A stretch of DNA of 64,000 bases, taken from assembly GCA_963573305.1 (NCBI GenBank), contig OY754329.1, positions 130,621,422 to 130,685,421 of the forward strand, written 5' to 3'. Source of the stretch: Pyrrhosoma nymphula. Its lineage: Eukaryota > Arthropoda > Insecta > Odonata > Coenagrionidae. Below the pieces are notes generated by a model, which saw only the letters and a program-made list of their open reading frames with translations, had not been told where the DNA came from and did not search any database. Shown one piece after another: positions 23,101 through 38,100 of this stretch (positions within the stretch are counted from its first letter, which is position 1; every line of letters starts with the position of its first letter). A program made the translations under genes and the position numbers.

Positions 23101-26100
23101 AAGGCGTGGCGGCTCCCTTGGAATTGTCACCAAAAGAAAATCCCCCCAAAACTGGAGCATTTGGGGCAGCAGAAGAAGATGCACTCCCCCCCACAGAAGG
23201 TTGTGACCCACTAGATGAGCTACCAAAGGAAAAGGCTTGCTTGTTTGGAGCTGCATTAAAGGTAAAAGATTGTGCTGCTGGTGCAGCAGTGGGAGCACCT
23301 CCACCAAAAACAAAGGGAGCGTTAGCTGCCGGGGGCCTTGGCTGCTCCTCGGCCGCCGGCTTAGAGATGGCTGTGAATGAAAATGGTGCAGTAGAGGAAG
23401 TTGTGGAACCAATACCAAACACTGACGATGTCTGAGGAGCACCAAAACCAGAAGGTGCAGCGAGCGAGGCTGATGGTGCTGATCCGAATGCAGGAGCAGG
23501 AGCTGAAGAACTGACAGTTGAGAAACTTGTTGATGCAGTCCCAAATATGGATGAACCAAAAGTTGTTGATGTAGAGGACACTGTTGTGGTGGTTGAAGGA
23601 GTAGTTGTGGCGGTGACAGAAGATGAAACAGAGGAGCCAAACATGGAACTTGAGGTTGGGGAGGCAAACGTAGAGCTTGCTGAGGTTAAGGCTTCTGACT
23701 TAGTAGCTGTCAGTAGAGAGGCTGCTGAGGACGGAGATGGAGTTGAGGAGGGAGCTCCAAAAATTGAGGTTTTTGGTATGACACTACCAAATATATTAGG
23801 GGTTGATCCAATACCACTTGCAAGTGGTTGTGCTGGTTGCTCTGTAGCAGTAGTACTAGCAGTAGTAGTTGGAGTGGGTTGTTTTTGTTCTGCTAGATTG
23901 AAGGCAGTAGGCTGGGAACTTGTACCACTTCCAAACATAAATAACCCAGGACTGTTACTTTTTGAGGCAGCTGAATCTGCAGAAACAGATGTTGATGAGA
24001 CAGCAGCCGAAGAAGCTCCTTTCCCAAATAAAAACAGTCCTGCATTGGCTGTTTTAGCAGAGGATGACTCATTACCAACTGCTGACGTTGATGATGCAGC
24101 TGTAGACACAGGCGTTGTACTGCTTACAGGTGCCTTATCCTTGCTTGCAGCACCAAAACCACCCGACGTAAAGGGATTGTTTGCAAAGGTACTAGTGGGT
24201 AACGAAGGTAAACCTGATGATGCAGTTTTGGATTTCTCTTCGAATTTGAAGGCAGAACTCTTGGGGGACTCCTGAAATTTAAAATTTGAAGACAAGGTAC
24301 TAGGCACTTCTGGTAACTTAGTACTTGCTACTTCTGTTTTGGATGAATCAACAAAGCTAAATGTAGAGGTTCCAGCACTGGCGTTTCCCTCTGTCTTTGC
24401 AGTGGATGTATTAGGAGATCCTAACCCAGGAATACTCTTAGCAAAAATTGAAGTCTTGGGTGAGGTATCTAGCTTAAAAGATGAACTGGCATTCCATCCT
24501 GAGCCCAATGCACTAGCACCAAAAACTGACGGAGTATTAGATGAAGATGGGGAGCTGAATGCAGCACTGGTAGCTTTTTTCTCCTCATCTGCTGGTTTTG
24601 TGGCAGCTTGACTACCTCCAAAAGAGAAAGTACTACCATTAGATGTGAGCTCTTTTTTGCCATCTTCTGAAGGGGCAAATGAAAATGTTGACTTAGATTC
24701 ATTTGACACTGAGGGTTTGGATGATAAGGCAGGTATACCAAACCCGGAACTGGCTGGACTGCTAAGAGGAATAGTTTTACTTTCACTCTCAGCAAAAACT
24801 TTTGAATCTGATTTTTTTGTAGAGCTTTCTTTTATTTCAGAGACTGTTTTAATACTAGTTACTTTATTGGCAGGTTTCTTTTCAGTGCTCTCTTTGACTC
24901 CAAAATTAAACGTAGTTGTATTCTGAGAAATGGACTTTTTAACACTATCAGTAGAATCAGTAGTGGAAGATCCAAATACAAAACCAGCAACTTTCTCTTT
25001 TGCAGCTCCTTCAGATGCATTGCTTACCCCAAAGGTAAATCCTGAAGCGGTAGCAGTGCTGGGATTTCCAAAAGTAAATGAAGGTTTTACGCTTTCAGAT
25101 GCATCTTCCTTTTTAGGTAAATCTGCCTTGTCTATTCCAAACTTAAACCCTGATGCAGGAGCTCCAAATGAAAATTTAGGCCCAGAAGCAGATGTTTCTT
25201 TGACAGGCTCTGTTCCAGGTTTCGGGGCTTCACATGCTACACACTTCAGTGGTCCACCTGCTTTATTCCTTACTAAGCATATACCGCAATCCCAGTCCCC
25301 CTCAGGTTTCTTGAATTTATCCCCAAAACCACTTCCCACCACCTTGTTGTCACCCTTCGCTACATCACTACTGGATGAAGCCTTTCCATCTTTGGCTCTG
25401 GGAGTCTCACAAGCTTGGCACTTAATTGCAGAACTGGGGTTATTAATTAAACACGTGTCACATGCCCACGATCCACTAGGTGGTTTAAAACTGTTGCCAA
25501 AACCAGAAGTGACCTTGGGGATTGTTTTTGTACTGCTAGCAACACTGACCTTACAGCTTCTCTGAGTTTCACAGGCAACACATTTTGACACATCACTATT
25601 ATTACGGACCATGCAAGTTTCACATTCCCAAGTACCTGAAGCAGGCTTGAATTTGTCACCAAATGAATTATTTTCAGACAACTTACTTCCCACAGAAAAT
25701 TGTTTTTCTGACAACTTACTCCCCACAGAAAATTGTTTTTCTGACAACTTACTCCCCACAGAAAATTGTTTTTCTGACAACTTACTCCCCACAGAAAATT
25801 GTAAGTTTTCTTGGTTAACACTTTTTGAGCTACCATCTTTACCACTACTAACTTCAGATTTCAAACTTCCACTAGTCCATGCTCCCTTCATTTGTGAAGT
25901 GTTTTCTTTGCTGGGAGTGCTTCTCTCAGTACACTGAGAATGTTTGTCTTTTTCAACACCACTCACTGATTTTACACCCTCAGTACTGAGATTAACTTTT
26001 GTGGTGCTGTCATCAATGGCATTTTTACTAAGGGCTTTAAGAGGACTACTAAATGTAAAATTATTGGATGACACAGGCATTTCAGAAGCACCCGAAAAAG

Positions 26101-29100
26101 CTATAGGAGAGGAGAACTTAAATGACATGGAACTTATTGGTTTTGATGATATCTGAGAGTCGATCTGCTTAGATGTTTGTTGGGGAGGACATACAGGTGA
26201 GAAGATAAAATCAAATTTGGGTAATGAGGTTATGGGCAAGGCAATACTGGGAAGGTTGGGCTCTAGGACTGGCTCATCATCTATCTCCTCCTTGGACTTA
26301 ATCTTCCCACCAGCCCTGCCACTATTCCTACTTGCTACGTATGAAACTGTTAAATGATCACTTCTCTCAGCCATCTCTGCACTAGGAGGAAGCATACTCG
26401 TCTCACTAACTGCTTGTCGGCCTGCCAAAGTTGAACCTTGAAGTCTTTTTCGCCTTTGCATTGCAAGAATGTCCGGCACAGAGGGAACCACTAGCTCCTT
26501 CACAGGTGGAGCCAATTCACCAGAGTAGCGGCTAGAAGAATTCTGAACCGTCAGATTTGAGGACTGGGAGGAATGCAAGGATGATTGAGAGATATCCTGA
26601 TGTGCTAGAACTTTCCTTCTCTTGATATGAATGCTATCATTTAATGGAATCTTCTTGGCATCCTGGAAAGTAAAAAAATATATTCACCAAACAACACATG
26701 GAGATCAGTCAAGTTAGGTTAAATTCTAATGCCTATGGGAGAGGACAGAGAGATAAAATTTGAAAATAAGACATTTCAAAAAAGTTATCCAAGATATTAA
26801 TAAGAAAAGTATACCACACAACGAAAGTTAAATAACATTGCATAGCAAACTAATTAACTGCCTGGGCAAAATGAAAATGAAGAAATTTCATTAACAGAAT
26901 TACGTATTTTAATAATATTGTGTTTTTTTTGCATTTTAATTGTTCCATTTTTGAGTGGATTACTTTTTCAATTTTTCTCACATTCTCTTTAAAATCATTA
27001 ACTTCATGAAGTACAGTGTGTCCTCGTTTAACGTTGTTAAGTCGTTCCTGAAAAAGTAGACGTTAAGCGAAACAACGTTAAACGATGCAGTATTTTCCAT
27101 AAGAAACAATGTAAAAAATTAAAATCGGTTCCAAACTCACCAATGGTAAAGGTATCATAGGGTCCAGTCTGGGAGAAATTCTTGTGTGGGAATAGTAGAA
27201 AAGTAAGGGGTATTCGATGAATGGGAAAGGAAAGTGAAAGGAATGCGCATTTATTAAATGTAAGAAAAAAAGGCGTGAGATTCTTAGTTTTGGAGAAAAT
27301 AAAGTTTGAAAATGACCAAATTCGCGTATTTTTTGTGATATTTTGACGCCATATTGCGAGATTTTTGGAAGTCCCGGTAGAGGGATACGGACTAATTTCA
27401 CGTCTGAAATATTACACAACACACCCCAATGGTGATTGGTTTGCGTAAAATTACGGCGAGAGGCGAGTTGGTGGTGAAAGTATGGAGGCAGTGGAATGAA
27501 GTACCTTCAAAGATTATAGGGTAGCTCCGAGAAGTTACCCGTCCCTCCTGAGTGTTATAAAGCCGTCGAAAAGCAGGAATAGTTTTAAGTTGAAGGCGGG
27601 AAAAGTCATGGACGGTGGATATAGAAAATGAAGACACTGCTCGACCGCTGCGCCATCTGGGGGAACTAGGAGGAAAAGGTCAGTATTTCCAATATGGCGT
27701 CCAGAAGTAGATTCACATCACAGGTTTAAGTGAATAGTTTACGAAAGAAAAAGGATTTATGAAGCAAACGAAAGGTTAGTATAAATGCGCATATGTAGCG
27801 TAGCAATATAAGTGAAATAGGTGGAAAAGGTGATCGGGAAGCAGGTGAAATTAATTTTCTCCCAGACTTGACGCTATGATACAAATAACACTGCGTATTT
27901 TAATTACGCGGGCAGTCGAACAGATGATTTCACTAGTCAGAGATCTTCATATCTCAGGTGAAACAAACTGAAAAGGCATTTTTAAAACAATAAGCACCAG
28001 GTTTCCCTCCTATATTTCTGATATTTAGTACTGTTAGCACCGGCTTCCCTCTGAGTAAATACAAATTTTTGTCCTACACTGCGGGAGCGTGCACATTCGA
28101 ATGAAGTGAAGGGCAAAAATTTCGCTCGCTGCGATCGCGAAGACGTAGGATATCAATTAAAATAGTGAGCGAACTAGGGAAACTCTGTGCTGTGTACAAA
28201 ATTTTTATTATTTCGTAACAATGTTTTAGGAACAGTATCACCCTCGACGATTTACTGTATCATGGAGGGTTTAGAAAACTTCCTCTTACACACTAATTCA
28301 ACACGAAAAACATGTTTTCGATTCACTTCAAACAGCAGTAAATCAACTTTTTCTTCCACCACTTCTACCTTATGGCGGCATGGGATTTTCAGGTATTTTT
28401 TCCCGAAGATATCTGCCCCTGGTTCTACCATTCGGACATGGTATTATTAATACCATGCGATTCAAGATGGTACACTAACGTTGATTTGAGCAAAATAACG
28501 CAATAATTATTCGCTCAGGTGAACCTTTGACACACGCTATGAGGAGTTAACGTCAAACTTTTCCGCCGAATGGAACTTACGCATCAGATGCGCCAAATTG
28601 CTATTCGTTATTCATTTTTTTTGGTTGCGCAAAATTTGAACAACATTATCGCGAAGCACTGACGACGTTGAACGATTAAGGGTTTTAATTGCTGGACGAC
28701 GTTATCGCGAAACAACGTTAAACGGGACAACGTTAAACGAGGACACACTGTAATGAGAAATTTTTTTTTGCCCTCTGACGATTCTGGTGGTCCGTATGCC
28801 CCTGCGATCCCGATAAGCCATTGGCTTGTCATCAGGTTTCTCAGGGGCCAAACGACTTTATAGCCTAACAGCTACGCCCTTCTAACCGCAGTACATCCGA
28901 TAGTTTTGCTAGTTACAAAACAACATTCTAAAAAATCCATTTTCCTCTCAAATATTAAGGTCACGAGTGATAAGCCTCAGTCAGTTAAGAAAAAAAGGAA
29001 AAGCCTAACCCTTGACATGAAATTGGATGTTTTGTGACGACTAGATGCTGGGCAGCGACAACACGAAGTCTGCGGGGCGCTATCTCTGGCTGGTTCCACA

Positions 29101-32100
29101 GTAAGGACTATCATCCGAGATGCAGAAAAAATTAAGAAATATGGAAAGATTGCGACTCCCTTAACTTCTGTGAGGATAGGAACAAGGATGAGTTCGAAGA
29201 CTACGGTGGAAATGGAGAGTTTATTAAGTATTTAGAAGAAGGACTTAATTCAAAAGTGTATGCCCGTGAGTTTGCTGATGATCCAAGCAATGGCAAAAAG
29301 TCTATTCGCGAATTTGGTTAAAGATCTCCCAGGAAGTTCTAGTAGTTCCAGTAGTTCCACTGTCAAAACATTTGCTGCAAGTCGAGGATGGTTTGAACCA
29401 TTTGAACGCTTTAGAGCATGATATAATTTGCACAACATATCTGTTCGTGGTGAATCAGCCAGTACAGATGATAGTGCAGCAGCGGCTTATATAGATGAAA
29501 TTTCTGCTATTATAGAAATTAATGGATACTCACCTCACCAAATTTTTAAAGCTGATGAGACTGGGTTATTCTGGAAAAGAATGCCACCCAGGATGTATAT
29601 TTCTAAGCAGGAGAAACTAATGCCTGGATTCAAAGTTTCGAAGGACAGGTTGATGTTATTGCTCGGTGGAAACGCTGCCGGACACTTTAAGTTGAAGCCA
29701 ATGATTGTATACCATTCCGAAAACCTGAGGGCTTTTAAAGGCTATGACAAGCAATAACTACCTGTCCTTTGGACATCTAATAAAAAAGCTTGGGTTACAA
29801 TTCCCGTATTTGAGCAGTGGTTTACGTCTTACTTCTGCCCGGCAGTAAAAAAAAGTACCTTGCACCGAAAAATTTAGATATTAAAATTTTTTCGATACTA
29901 GATAATGCTCCAGGTCATCCAAGAACCCTTTGCGATTTAAGTCTGGAAGTGAATGTTGTTGTTTTTTGCCACCGAACACAACTGCTATTCTGCAGCCCAT
30001 GGACCAAGGCATTATTTCAACTTAACTTAAATCCTACAGCATTATTTCAACATTCAAAGCATATTATCTAAGGGAAACGTTTGCTCAAGCTATGAAGGCT
30101 ACAGAGGGTGAAAATGGCATGGACTTGAAAGAATTCTGGAGAAGCTACAATATCCACCATGCAATAGAAAACATTGCTAAATCATGGGATGAAATCGGCC
30201 AAAAAACTATTAACATGGTGTGGAAAACTCTTCGGAGTGATTGTGTGCTCTATTTTCAAGGTTTTGACTTATCACACGAAGCCATCGATGAAACAGTTAA
30301 CCTCGCACGAAAAGTAGGTTTAGAAGAAATCAAGCAACGTGATACTCATGAGTTGATTAAAGCACAAAGGTAAGAACTCACGGATGAAGAACTGATGGAA
30401 ATGCAACGATATTAGGAAATAGAGGAAATTAGTGATGATCATAATGACGCTAAAACAAATTCCCAAAGTTTAACGCCATCTGTTATCACTGAAATATTAA
30501 AACACATCGATAGTCCTTGTGCTTTGGTGGTAGAAAAAGACCCTGATGAGGAAAGAAGTTCGAAGGTTGTGAGAGGGATAAACTGTGCTGTGGATTGCTA
30601 TAGAGAACTGCTTCAAGAAAAAAAAATAAAACAGCTCACCTTGGATACATTTTTCGCCAAACCTTCAGGGTTCAACCTTTCTCAAACTAAAGAGAGTTCT
30701 CAGAAAACAGATGAGGATGATTAACACCTTAGCTTCAGAGTTTAGCTCATTATCTTGATGTTTTAATCGTTTTGCAGCATATTGGGTTTCCATTCATATG
30801 ATTTAAAGAGTATTTTATTTCTTTAAACCAAAGTGTTAGTTCAGTTTCGAATATTATTTATGAATCGAAGGGCGATTTCGATATGTATGATTTCTAGTAC
30901 GGTTGTTTTCGTATGCTTCCTAGTAGCCTTTCCTTTTTTATTTCTCTTGCATATCGACCAATTTTATTATCCTTTTAGAACTACAGATTATATTTATAAT
31001 GTGCCACTTACCTAATGATGACGCCTAGAGTTTTAAGAATATGCAGTGCTGTAGCGATGTTTTGTTTTATCTCGTACAATTCAAGAATTTCAAAAAATTG
31101 GTACTAAATTTGATTTATTATTGTTTTCTTGTTGAATTTTAAATAAATTTTTCCGTAAAAGGCCTGCGCTACATAATTCAAATTTATAGAGTTAGGAAAA
31201 CGTGCACTGTTATCTATATAAAAGCATTCATTCAATTTCAATTATCCTTCAATCAAAACATGGGAATGAATTACTTAAAATAGCATTAGTCCTTGTGGAG
31301 GTTTATGCTTCGAATAGCACTGTTTCAATTAGTGCTAGAGTTTCCTGGAACGAATTAAGAGCAATAATTGAGGACAGGGTGTACTCTTGTCTCCGAACGT
31401 TCCTCAGGTGGAATGATCACAGCCGGCTAAGTGTTCACAAATAAGCTAGGTTGATGGATAGACCTTGCCAAGTTTACTCATCTCATTCTTGCCAACTCAT
31501 CATTCAAAAACAAAAAAAGAATATTTTCTATCAGGTCTATCAGCCTAACATATAACAAAAAATTCTGGCCCCGGTGGCGGCAGGGTCCTCGCTTGCTAAT
31601 CCGAGGGTCCCGGGTTTGAGTCCCACCTGGGTCGGTATTTCGCCTGCCCAGGGCATGGGTGTCTGTCAAGTTCTGGTGGTTCGGCTCCTGTGAAACCTGA
31701 TGACAAGCCAATGGCTTACCGGGATCGCAGGGGCATACAGATCATCAGAATGTCCGAGGGAAAAAAGGCAAGCATAATTGTCCTAATTATCAACACTTAT
31801 AAAGCGTCACTATATCATTACCATAGCTGAATACTCCATCGTGAGGTTTTGAATGAAAGAGTTTACCAAGACATGCACATGTCACCTGCACAGCCAGGAT
31901 TCAAACGTTTTTTTTAAGCATTCAGTTGATAATTGAATTCATGGATTTGACAAGATTCCATTGAATCCTCACCACATCACAAGTTTCAACCTTGCAGACA
32001 AAGAGAATGGTGTATTGCGCTGGCTGCAAAGATAAATTTGCTTCCATGCATGGAAGACCCACCTGTAAAGGGCTAGAAAACATTTCCAATGCTTCCATTA

Positions 32101-35100
32101 TTCTGCGTGCTGTGCTGCTGATGTTAGTGGAGTTTTCCCTAACTTGAGACACATTTTTTGGGCGAATTTGAATACTTTTTCTTCCCTCTTGCACAGGCTG
32201 AAAAGAAGCACATTAGAAAAAATTACAAATAGAAGAAAAATTAAATGAGTATTTGTGGAATATTAGAACCAATACATTAACTATATTTTTATAGATGTGC
32301 AAAAGCAAACATGACTTTATGAAATAATTCGAAGAATCAAGTTTTGGGAACTAATATAAAAAATGAGATATGAAAGAGAGGAATGAATTAACCACAAGAC
32401 TGGAAAAATATAAGTTCTCAATAATTTAAAAAAGCCAAATACAGAAAACATGGATGAGGGCAACATAAAATGCACCCATCTTAGTACACAGGTGCTGAGG
32501 GAAGAAATCAAGGAACAAACCTGAGTTGCACTCTTATTCAAACTGGATTGATATGCGGCAACTCCACCATATGTTGTTCTCCCTGAATAGAATGGGGAAT
32601 TGACTATTCTATCCTTGATGTTAGTTTTTTCTCCACCCTGAAAGAGAAAAAGCCATTTATTTACAGTAAACCACTAAACCCCTGTTGATAAGTTTATGAA
32701 GATTTGGAAAATTGTGAATATACTGAACAGCACACTAGAAAAATAGTTGATATAATGAAAATATGACTCTTCCAGATTACAAGAATATTTACCAGAAAAA
32801 AAATCAAATATCTTACCCAATTCTGAAACCCAAACGCATCTGGGTTAAATGATGGCTTTCTCCTACGACCAACAGGTACTGGCATAGTTCTATTAGGTGG
32901 AGAATAGCCTCCAAGACCTAAAAAAGATCTGGTGCTCTGGGCAGTTGATGAACCTAGAATGGAAAGAATGAAAATTTAGGATTTGGAGTTTTCCAGGCAA
33001 ACAAGGCTGATGAAGGTCTCTTGGGTTTCCCACCAGACCGAGAAGGATGTTGTTGCCAACGTTTCAACGGCTGTCTCTGCCACCATCTTCAGCCCTGAAG
33101 ATGATGACAGAGAAGGCAGTCGAAGCGTAGGCAACAAAAGCCTTCATGACCCAGTGGTAAACCCGAGAAAACTCCTTTGAAAATGAAAATTGATCACTGC
33201 AAAATAAGTGGACTTATTTCTCTCAGGCTAGGATGCCAAGCTTCCACTAAAGAAATGTATGAGCTAACAAGGAAAAGCACTAGCCTAAGGCGGAGACAAA
33301 ATTATAAAAAAAATTCCTTGAAATTCATAATATTAACCATTTTCGTGCTAAACGTTTAAAGATCCAGTGACTCACCCAGCTCGCATTGGTGTTGGAAATT
33401 TAAATTCCCGCAGTGTACGTAAATTTTTGGGAAGTTTAAACACTTCTGCACTCCGGGAGAAAAATGACCATGTTTTGTGAAATATAAATGCCAAAATGAC
33501 AAAAAAAGTAATGCGAAGCTAAAAGTTTACTTAATACTAAATAAGTACTTTAATTTGAAATAGTATTTATATATCCTTAAAGTCATTTTTAGGATTAACA
33601 TACAGGAGTCATACATAAACTACATTATGGTTTTCAGTGATTCTTTTTACCCCCTCCCCCATTAATCAACAGCCTTAGTATAATTATAAAATAAATAACA
33701 GCACCTCTCAACATGTAACGTTGTCTCTACAAATGAAACATTTGATCCAAAAAATATTTTCTCCATTATTGAGCGAGTTTATTTGTAGGGATAGGTTGAA
33801 ATAAGACAAATATAGTAGCCGAACTAGATATAATAGACCTATCAAATCTCAATTGGAACAAGTAATATTCATGTTTAAATTCAAAAAATCAATAATGAAT
33901 CACATTGCAAAGTGCTGTGCTCATCTTCCTTGTTCTCTCCCTTCCCCACATTTCTGACTGCTGCCTTGAAAAGTGTTGTCAAGAGTTCACTATTTAACCT
34001 GAGAGAAGGTTAAAATGTAAGCAACTTGATGGTATAAAGACTTGCAACATTGTAAAGGCAATAGTTCAGCTACATTGAGTTAAAGTAGAAGCGTGTAAGA
34101 AACACCTCGGGTGCCCTTCCTCATGCTTAACTCTAGTATTGTTGATGAGTAAGAAACTTAAACAGGTGCATTGTAACAGCTGCGTTACTTTGAGTCAACC
34201 CCCCCTCCCCCTTGTTACCCACCGTAGGTTTTTAGGTGACCCCCTCTCCCCCCTAAGCTGGTATCGTAGTTTATGCATGACCCCACAATACCCGTTAATT
34301 TTGTAAGAATGTAATGATATATCTTTATAATAAAATTTTTCAGCCTACCTACAATATTGTAGACCTTCTATTTTCAAAATCTGTCAACTATACCTTTGTT
34401 ATTTCAATGTGAGCATGCTGTGATTTTTTTGTGATGCTCTCTTTCCATCAATTTTACTCACAGGTGATAAGCACAAGTTTAATTTTTTTTACATCTTTAA
34501 GCCTCAATAATAGCTACAAAATTATGTTTACATAGCCTTCATCTTCAGGTGCTCCATCCTAGGTTTAAATCAAGCACGATGATGCTTTATAGTAGCCACA
34601 GATTTTTCTTTCCTTAAAGTGCAATGATTATGACTCATACTAAGTAGATGCAAAAATCAAATTGAGAATCTGAAATATGTATCCTTCTCTTTGAGATAGA
34701 TTTCTTATAGCAGGAAAATTTATCTTTCATAATAAATTAGAAGATAATTTTCAAAGTCTTTCTGAACGTGCATAGTAGACTTCTTTTTCATTAAATGTTT
34801 CCAGTTAGGGAGCAACTACAATTACTTCCGGAGTTGTATTGAGTGCACTAAATGTGTTCACATGGGTAAGCAGTTAATAAAGTAGTCATTTTTTACCTTT
34901 CTTATTATTAAATTTCAATCATAATAGTTAATCAGTTCAATAGTTTTTCTGAGTGTGGTAAACCAGAAAACGAAACAAGAAATCATAGGTCAGTGAAGAA
35001 TGCAGAAATTCAATAGAAGATAGATAGAAATCTAAACAGAAAGTTGAGGACAGCTAAGACGACCTTCCTTAAAGACCAGCTGAAAAAAGCAGAAGAGGAT

Positions 35101-38100
35101 AGGAAAAATAACAATACTAGACTTTTAACATACCGTCCAATATTTCAAAAGAGGAGTCACTCCAAACAGTCTGGGGTAAAAAATGCTCAAGGAAAAGTAA
35201 CACTTAATCAAGCCAAGAGCCTAAAGAAATGGAAAGAATATTTTGAGAAACTTTGGAATGGCAAAACAAAAAAAAGGACTCAGGAACAGTGACATACTAA
35301 AATGTACAAGCCCATATCAATGAACCATCGCTAAAAGTAGAAGAGGCTCTATCGTCCCTAAAAAACAATAAAGCACCAGGGGAAGATGGAATACAGACTG
35401 AAGCCCTGACAGAAGTGCTGGGGGAAAACATTACTGGATGAGATTCACAAATTTATCTGGAAAATTCGGAAAAAAGAAAAGTTGCCGGAAGAATTGAAGG
35501 TAGCAGTTGTAGTACCAATTGATACACAAAAAGGGAAACAAACATAACTGTAACAACTATAGAGGAATATCCCTAATCAATACTACATACAAAACCCTAT
35601 CCAAAATTATATGCAAGAAACTAACAGGTTACTCATAAGAAATTTTAGGGGAACATAAAGCTGGATTTAAAAGAGGAAAATCCAAAACGGACCAATTGCT
35701 CATTTTAAAACAAGCACTGTCCAAATATTGGGAATACAATAAAACTGCCCACCTTCACTTTGTAGATTTAAAAAAAAGCATATGAAAGTATAACCCTAAA
35801 CAGTTATGATACTTAGAGAAGAGGGTATACCTGAAAAGTTAATTAGACTGATGGAAATTTGCATAGGTGATAATAATTGAAAGGTAAAAATAAACAACGA
35901 ATTCTCAGAAACTTTTAATAAGTACAAGAGTCCAACAAGGAGATGGCTAGTCACCTTTACTGTTAATTTGGCACTACAAGGAACACTGAGAAAAACAAAA
36001 GAGTTAAATAAAGGCTTATTTGTGGGCACCAATTCAGTGTACATACTGGCATTTGCAGATGATGTCGTCTTGCTTGCAGAACACGAAAATAGCATCAAAA
36101 ACATTACTAAGGAATTGCTCTCTCAATCAAGACAAGTGGGGCCAGAAGTAAATGAAGAGTAAACAAAATATCTAACAGTCTGATGAAACCCAGAAGGAAT
36201 AGACAACTTGGAAGTTATCACAACAAATTTCAAAGAAGGAAGGATTTCAAGTCACTATTGACCAACGCAACACTGAAGAAACTGATATAAAAACAGATAC
36301 TATTGGGCATTACAAAAAATCTTAAGGAACGAAATTCTATCGAGAAAGATGAAAGAAACAGTATACAAAGCAATTATAAGGCCAGTAGTCCTATACGGCT
36401 CAGAGGTATGGGCAATCAGTAAAAAGACTGAAGAAACATTACTTTTGAAAATAAAATACTTAGGACAATATATGGACCAATAAAAGAAGAGGAACAGTGG
36501 CTAATTAGGAATAACAAGGAGATAAGAGAACTCTTTAAGGAAGCAGACATTGCAGCAGAAGCAAAATGTAGAAGACTGAGATGGGCGGGTCATGTAAATA
36601 GAAGAAAGGATAGTTCTTTACTGAAAACAATAATGAATGGCAGGCCAATAGGAAATAGACCACCAGGAAGACCAAGACTGAGGTAAACTGACCAGAAGCT
36701 GAGGGAAATGAGGAAAATAGGAGCGGATGAAAACACTATGCAGGACAGGCCGAGGTGGAGACAAGTGGTTGGCGAGGCCAAAAACCTCTTAAGGTTTGAA
36801 TGGCCACCTAAGTAAAGTAAGGGGTAAATTTCAAAACATGGCAAAACACAATCTCACTCCCATTTCTTTGCACATAAATCCTGATTCTCTAATTATATTT
36901 ATTTTCTTACACACTTCGTAGATTCGAGGGGTACTTTTTATGGAAAACTCTGAGGTCACATTTTCTGGAAAGTGTCGTCCTGCAAAACTTGTTGGAGCAT
37001 CCTCCTCCAACTTTCTACCACCAACCCTACCTATTTCAACTTAAAAACCTTTCAACCATTTCCTGAATTGGGGAATGATGAAATTTTGCCAGGGGAAATT
37101 TTTCCTGTTCACCACACAATGTACAGCAAGGGAGTTGAATACAGACATCCTGGACATGGAGAAAATGTTTTTTAAAATACCATTTCACTGTCTTGCAAAA
37201 TGATTCCAATGATTTTTTTATCAACCACACACACCATCTTATTTTAGTCGAAAATGCACACCGGTTTCAAAAATATTTTGTTAGTTTTATAATCTATTTT
37301 AGCATTTTCCACCATCCTTAAACTGTAGCACATTGAAAACATCCACACTTCAATGTAATCCTGCCACTTCAAAGCCAGGAAAATGTCCGAGCACTTGAAC
37401 TGTATTTTAAACATAATGAATTCACAAGTCTATTTCCACACTGTTTAATCAACCGACCATGGTTTCGGCACGTAGTGCCATTTTCAAGGTACACAGCTAT
37501 GGGTGGCAGCCTATATATACATGTTTCAATGGGAGAGGGATGGGGTAGAGTTTTCAGGGGGGGGGGGGGGTTACTGGATTTGGGGGCGGGGGGGTTTGGG
37601 GGTGGATTCACTTGAGGGTTTAGGTAAGGTCATGGGAGTGAGGGATGACGTCAACGGGCGATGGGTGGGAGGTAGGGTGATGTGCAGGAGAGGCGAGTGG
37701 AATGGGAACATATGATCATTACATAATTTAAAATCAGCAGGGCAATTCACAATTTCAAACTGCTCGAAAAAATCAAGTTTCCGCCCCTTGTTAAGTACAT
37801 GTAAAATTTTTGGATCGAAATTGTACCAGTGGTGTTCTTCATTCAAGTGTTTAGCTATTCCAGAGGAGTTGTCACAATTTAAAAAACATCGTCTATGTAC
37901 ACGCATTCTCGTTCTAAAACTCCTCCCAGTCTGGCCAATATATTTCGTTTCACAATCGTCACACTTCAGTTCGTACACTCCACTTTTTTTCTCATTACAA
38001 TACACGTCTTTCGAGTTAAATAACAATTTTCCTAATGTCAATGGATTATAAAAAGCCACTTTTGTTTTGTCATTTGAAATAATTTTGTCAAGTTTAAAAG

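Noticed and set aside
23056..23667. A 203-codon minus-strand frame rich in P, Q and L inside exon 8
   Set aside because: It is the shifted frame of the FG region; its low-complexity composition follows from the repeats.
23547..25565. Long plus-strand open frames opposite Nup153 exon 8
   Set aside because: They are antisense shadows of the Ser/Thr/Pro-rich FG-coding exon, whose codon bias suppresses stops on the other strand. They show no motif of their own.
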